Source: Guillardia theta CCMP2712
Taxonomy: Eukaryota; Cryptophyceae; Pyrenomonadales; Geminigeraceae
Length of the DNA stretch: 50,706 bases
Assembly (NCBI RefSeq): GCF_000315625.1
Contig: NW_005434598.1
Coordinates: 353,647-404,352 of the forward strand
Direction of reading: 5' to 3'
Made by a program: the position numbers and the translations under genes. Position 1 is the first letter of the stretch; the number at the start of each line of letters is the position of its first letter. Under the pieces are notes generated by a model. It was not told the origin of the DNA. It was given only the letters and a program-made list of their open reading frames with translations, and did no database searches. Below are positions 46,862 to 50,706 of the stretch, in pieces.

Positions 46862-48649
46862 ATGGCAAGAGAAAGAAAACAAACTCAACAATACAAGCCT
46901 GAGAATTTTAACAAGGTTCAGCCGAAACCAAAAAAACCGCCAACAAAAACAAATGAGCTGCCCACTGATGAGCCGATGCCAGCAATTGATATAATTGAAC
47001 CACGCCTACCTGTGCCACAAGATAATAATATTAAGGTTTCATCATCATATTCTAAAAAATACAGGTCACCAAAGGACTATAAAAAATTAAAGACTTTCAA
47101 TGATGAAATCACACAAGAATATACTAATGCTTTAAAAACAGTCAAATTCAATCGTTATGATGATAAGAAATATGAATTTACCATATTTGAAAAAGCAGAG
47201 CGTCTTGAGATGTCTATCAATTCAGAGATTAATGATAAAAACACAATAACGAGCAAAGTATATGCTCTAGATTATACTCCTAAACAATATGATGAATTAA
47301 AATATATTGTTAAACCATCTCTAGCTGATGTGAGAAATAATAGATTTGTTGGTGAGAAGAAAGACGATAAGAAGCTTGTTTCTAGTTTAAATGTTATTCT
47401 AAAAGAAGCCAAAGATTTAGAACTTGACCCTATTGATTTAACAAGTGTTCTTAGACATCACCGCCATATCATGTTAATCATGCTTAGATATATTGAAAGC
47501 AAAAAAGGTTCTCCCTATACATATTGGGATTACATAAGAGCATTAGCAAGGCTTGCTAAAATATCTCTTGGAGATGATGATGAACTTTATAAGAAATTAA
47601 GCAAAATATCTGATGATTTTGATAAGGCAGTTAATAAGCTCAATGTTGATGAAAAGAGAGTATTTGTTCCCTATTCTGTACTATTGGATATGGTCGGTGA
47701 AATGAAAAAGCAATTTGAGGATGCTTTAGCTAAATATGGCTCTAACAAAGAAGCCACTTATAAATTACATATGAATACATTGATATTAATGAGCTATTTA
47801 TATACTCCACCTGTTAGGTCAGAGTTATCTAATGTGGTATTTACAAATACATTAGAGGGACTTGATAAAAAAACCAATTATGTTTATGTTAGTGATAATG
47901 AAAATGAGGTGGCTATGTACATTTTCAACACTATACACAAGAAGCATCCACCTATTAAATATTATGTAGGATATCCAAATGGGGATGAACAAAATGACCC
48001 TTTGGCTAAGTTATTAACTAGTTTCATTAGATTAAGCATGAGGCTTTACCCTAGGAAGTATTATATTACACAATATAGGGATAGAAACGAGCCAGCAGGT
48101 AAGAACCAGGCCAAGTATCTTGCTAATATGTTTAATAAACAGAACCTAAATGTTAATGGATTTAGGAGCTCTTATGTTAGTTGGTTATATAGCAATAATG
48201 TTTCCACTAAGATTCTTGAACAGGTGGCTTTAAAGATGAGGTCCTCTTTAAGGTCTCAACAGTATTCATATAAAAAGGATAATGCTGAACAGATAAGAAT
48301 TAAAAAAGAACCTGTTGATGATTCTGTTCCAGTTACTATAAGTGATGTTAATGAACCTATACCACAAGCTGTTATAGCAAATATCGAAGCACCAAGACCT
48401 AGAGAAGTCAAAAATTACAAGGATATTGTCGAAGCTAATCGCCAACATCAAAGAAAATATGTTGAAAAGATTGGTAAAGATACTTATGCGCAGAAACAAA
48501 AAGAATATAGAGCAAACAATAAAGAAATACTTGCTTTAAGAAGAGTCTTGAAAAAGTATAACAACACAAATTACAAGCCAACAGAAAAATTTATTAACAA
48601 ATGGAAACTTTATAAACAAGATGGTCAATGGAGGTCAGAATTAGAATAA
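46862..48649 (+). CDS. Tyrosine-recombinase-like integrase of a viral or crypton-type element
   Basis: A single uninterrupted 595-codon frame, strongly A/T-rich and rich in Lys, Asn, Tyr and Ile, unlike all neighbouring intron-rich genes. The middle of the protein looks like a tyrosine-recombinase catalytic domain. YTPPVRSEL places the first Arg at 319. NGFRSSYVSWLY gives the second Arg at 435, with Asn where HxxR has His. LKMRSSLRSQQYSYKK offers the nucleophile at Tyr468 or Tyr470. A core-binding-like helical domain precedes it (about 170-300). The C terminus (about 500-595) is basic: RQHQRKYVEKIGKDTYAQKQ. Such recombinases integrate or excise DNA in polinton-like viruses, virophages, giant viruses and cryptons. 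I see no intron and no early stop, so the copy may be recent or still functional. Family call from motifs only. Confidence 0.65.
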   Translation: MARERKQTQQYKPENFNKVQPKPKKPPTKTNELPTDEPMPAIDIIEPRLPVPQDNNIKVSSSYSKKYRSPKDYKKLKTFNDEITQEYTNALKTVKFNRYDDKKYEFTIFEKAERLEMSINSEINDKNTITSKVYALDYTPKQYDELKYIVKPSLADVRNNRFVGEKKDDKKLVSSLNVILKEAKDLELDPIDLTSVLRHHRHIMLIMLRYIESKKGSPYTYWDYIRALARLAKISLGDDDELYKKLSKISDDFDKAVNKLNVDEKRVFVPYSVLLDMVGEMKKQFEDALAKYGSNKEATYKLHMNTLILMSYLYTPPVRSELSNVVFTNTLEGLDKKTNYVYVSDNENEVAMYIFNTIHKKHPPIKYYVGYPNGDEQNDPLAKLLTSFIRLSMRLYPRKYYITQYRDRNEPAGKNQAKYLANMFNKQNLNVNGFRSSYVSWLYSNNVSTKILEQVALKMRSSLRSQQYSYKKDNAEQIRIKKEPVDDSVPVTISDVNEPIPQAVIANIEAPRPREVKNYKDIVEANRQHQRKYVEKIGKDTYAQKQKEYRANNKEILALRRVLKKYNNTNYKPTEKFINKWKLYKQDGQWRSELE

Positions 48650-48688
48650 ATGATATAAGACAAATAATTATACATCCACAATATAAAG

Positions 48689-48817
48689 ATGTTTGATTGG
48701 AATTTTTATAAGTTTGTCTTAGAGCTTATCAAAGGTTACTTAGAGGAACAACTTGAAATTGCTTATATTAAAAAAGGTTTGAAACTATCACCAGCATATA
48801 ACCCTGATTTAGCTTTG
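48689..48817 (+). pseudogene. Truncated A/T-rich ORF cut by a retroelement
   Basis: It starts MFDWNFYKFVLELIKGYLEE 40 bp after the recombinase stop and has the same A/T-rich composition. At about 48817 the sequence switches abruptly to GC-rich DNA in mid-frame, after PAYNPDLAL. The residual frame then runs through unrelated sequence to 48943. I read it as the 5' end of the next gene of the element, cut off by the insertion. Its function is unknown. Confidence 0.55.
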
Positions 48818-50706
48818 CGGGCAGGCCCGGCGTGCGGCCAGCCCGGCCAGCCTCTGACTGCCAGCCGGGCTGAGGCCCGGCGTCACCAGTGTACTACGCC
48901 GACGGTAGGTCCGATTCCGAAGTTCCTACTTTATTCTGCTTGAGGCACTGGCTGGGCCTGCTTTGTTCTGCTTGAGGCACTTTCTGTCTTACAGGCTCCC
49001 TGCTTTACCGTAGTACTGCTTCCACTATCAAGTAATCGCCGAAGTTATCCGACACTGACTCTCAGAGGGAGGCTGGGCCTGCTTTGTTCTGCTTGAGGCA
49101 TTTTTTACCTTCTGCGAGTAAAACTTCATATCCTGGGCACAGGAGCACGGTACCGCTCGAGGTGACGCATCCAGTCCTCCGAGGCTCCTCACTAGCCTGA
49201 GCCGCAAGCAGCAGGAGCATGCAGGAGGAATAACATCCCTTAGACGCGATACCCGGAGGCAGCCGACTGACCACTGTCAGTCGAGACGTCCGCTGCCGCC
49301 ACAAAGCGGGCGCCCGCGGACGGAGAAAGGGCAGCCGCCGACAAGGAGCCGGCGTTGCCCGGGGGTCCGCCTGGGGCAGCGGACGGAGGGAGGCTGGACA
49401 CATGAACACGGTACCGCTCGAGGTAGTCCTCCTCGCTAGCCTCCGAGTCAGCGGTATAGCCGCCCGTGACGGCGGCGACGCCGCGGCAATGCCCAAGGAC
49501 CGGCGTGACCCGACCGATGCCGGGGAGGAAGCAGGCGAGCTCGGACCAGCAGCAAGCACCCCAGGGGTGTCGAGCTCTCCGGAGGCACCCGACGTCACAG
49601 TGAGGGACGGAGACGCCTCGCCAGCTCCGCGCCGATCGTCGGCGCCACTCGAAGGGTGTCCCCCATCGGAGTCGGAGACCTCCGGCGAAGACTCCTCGGG
49701 CGACTCGACAAAGTCCGAGGAGGAGCTGTCCTCTGGCTCGAGAAGTGCTTGCGCCCGCAAGGGCGTCATGCGCCTCGCACCAGACAAGAGCGCTTCCAGC
49801 GTCAGCTGCATGGTGAGGCGCTGATAGGTGGCGGCGCGTTTGCGAGCCAAGACCTCAGCAGCAGGGCCGTCATCAGGCACGAAGTGCCGACCAAACGCCG
49901 CATCCTCAAGAGGCATCGAGCGCTGAGCAATGATGTCCGCGAGATACCAGATGAAGCGGAGGGTGTCAGGATGCAGGGTACCGTCCGTCGAGATGGCAAG
50001 AGGGATGAACGCTCGAGGAGGAGTAGTCATGGCATATGCTGCGCGATGTTTGCGAATCTTCTCAGACGCTGCAACATGGAGGGCGTCGAGGTTGACCTCC
50101 CCCCACTTGGTCAGGTCGGCAGAGCTACCAATGTAAGGGTGGACCAACGTCACGTCCGCCATCAAGCCCTCGTACTGCTCGGACCCTCGATCGCGGATTC
50201 CAGGGATGTGGATATCGCCCTTCATCTTGCGGCCATGAGGATGGGAGGGTACCTGCCGTCGAGAACGAGGATCCCCGACTGTATCGATGACGCTCTGAAG
50301 ACCAGCTTCGTTCAGCATCGACCGAATCGTACGAGTAAGGTTGTCATGCGCCGTGGGAAGCTTGGAGGATCGGCGTTTGCAGGTCTGGAGATGATGTGCA
50401 GCAACGGAGGGATCGAGCTCGCGCTGACATCCATCACATTCCGTCGGACACTGGCAGGGGGAGAAATGAAGTGCTCATGAGACGAGTCGACGAGAGCGCG
50501 CAAACCAGGGATGTGTACCACAGATGCCGGGGGGCGTCCTGCATCATCAGGCACAGCAGCCGGGGCAGGTGGGATCGCCGCACCATCTGCAGCCGGTGCA
50601 GGAGCCTTGACACGACGGTAGAGGATCGCTCCAGCATTATGAACGAAGTCGTGCGCCTCAACGAAGAAGGTCGCCAGAGGGTGCTTCTGGGCACGGAGAG
50701 ATCTCG
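48818..50706 (-). mobile_element. 3' end of a non-LTR-type retroelement, runs off the window
   Basis: GC-rich block with a sharp boundary to the A/T-rich island at about 48817. The segment gcctgctttgttctgcttga, plus ggca, occurs near 48957 and again near 49077. A shorter copy (ttattctgcttgaggcact) lies near 48931. These form a small direct-repeat 3' region. The coding strand is minus and enters from the right edge. No target-site duplication can be assessed because the other end is outside the window. Confidence 0.5.
49062..50706 (-). pseudogene. Retroelement ORF C-terminal part: zinc knuckle plus endonuclease-like domain, one frame break
   Basis: From the right edge the frame reads ATFFVEAHDFVHNAGAILYR and on to VHIPGLRALVDSSHEHFI. 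Near 50450 the reading must change frame, because the downstream frame has a stop (TGA) just 5' of PCQCPTECDGCQREL. That Cys-rich stretch plus AHHLQTC forms a zinc-knuckle-like C/H cluster. It is followed by TIRSMLNEAG and a nuclease-like core (GDIHIPG, MADVTLVHPY, KHRAAY, RAFIPLAISTDG). This order is like the tails of many protist retroelement proteins with a PD-(D/E)XK-type domain. The last 230 residues are Ser/Ala/Pro-rich and contain a duplicated TSSGTV(F/L)(M/L)CP motif. The reverse transcriptase core would lie beyond the window. The frame break could be a real lesion or a sequencing error. Confidence 0.5.

Noticed and set aside
49402-50480. Two + strand open frames (140 and 274 codons) opposite the retroelement ORF
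   Set aside because: GC-rich antisense shadows. The minus strand carries the zinc-knuckle and nuclease-like motifs.

Overview
This window is nuclear DNA of a flagellated protist. A cryptophyte such as Guillardia is my best guess, but that is inferred from gene style and not proven. Genes are split by many short GT-AG introns, mostly 40-70 nt. There is a full axonemal dynein heavy chain. Neighbouring genes lie tail to tail with 30-110 bp between stop codons, and introns and intergenic DNA are full of low-complexity tandem repeats.

Layout: (1) 645-14952 (+), a complete 13-exon outer-arm beta-type dynein heavy chain, 4531 residues after splicing. (2) About 15.4-17.9 kb (+), a multi-exon gene of which only the 3' exons are resolved. 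(3) 22297-17931 (-), a 14-exon NEK-like kinase of 1055 residues with a 22-bp minisatellite inside one intron. (4) About 23.9-26.0 kb (+), a coiled-coil protein, tail to tail with (5) 27025-26063 (-), a CGFS monothiol glutaredoxin. (6) About 29.86-28.33 kb (-), a PA2G4/EBP1-like protein. (7) 33101-31229 (-), a thioredoxin-fold plus TPR (CnoX/YbbN-like) protein without the CxxC motif. (8) 33963-37019 (+), an mRNA-capping RNA-triphosphatase-like domain fused to a Pin1-type WW-parvulin. (9) 44206-37127 (-), a large armadillo-repeat gene whose introns carry kilobase-scale minisatellites. (10) 46349-45224 (-), an FG-motif hypothetical protein with a frame-breaking 46-bp duplication.

The last 4 kb is foreign in character. 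An AT-rich island (about 46.74-48.82 kb) encodes a tyrosine-recombinase-like protein of the kind found in polinton-like or giant viruses and cryptons. It is cut off abruptly by a GC-rich retroelement end (about 48.82-50.71 kb, - strand) with a zinc-knuckle and restriction-endonuclease-like domain.

Candidates for new biology are the capping-triphosphatase/WW/parvulin fusion with an altered CX5R signature, the recombinase island with a structured tRNA-like leader beside it, the conversion of introns into minisatellites, and patches of G-run/C-run inverted repeats upstream of several gene starts. Exon boundaries are manual: I required GT/AG, phase agreement and protein-family sense. No alignment or transcript data were available.
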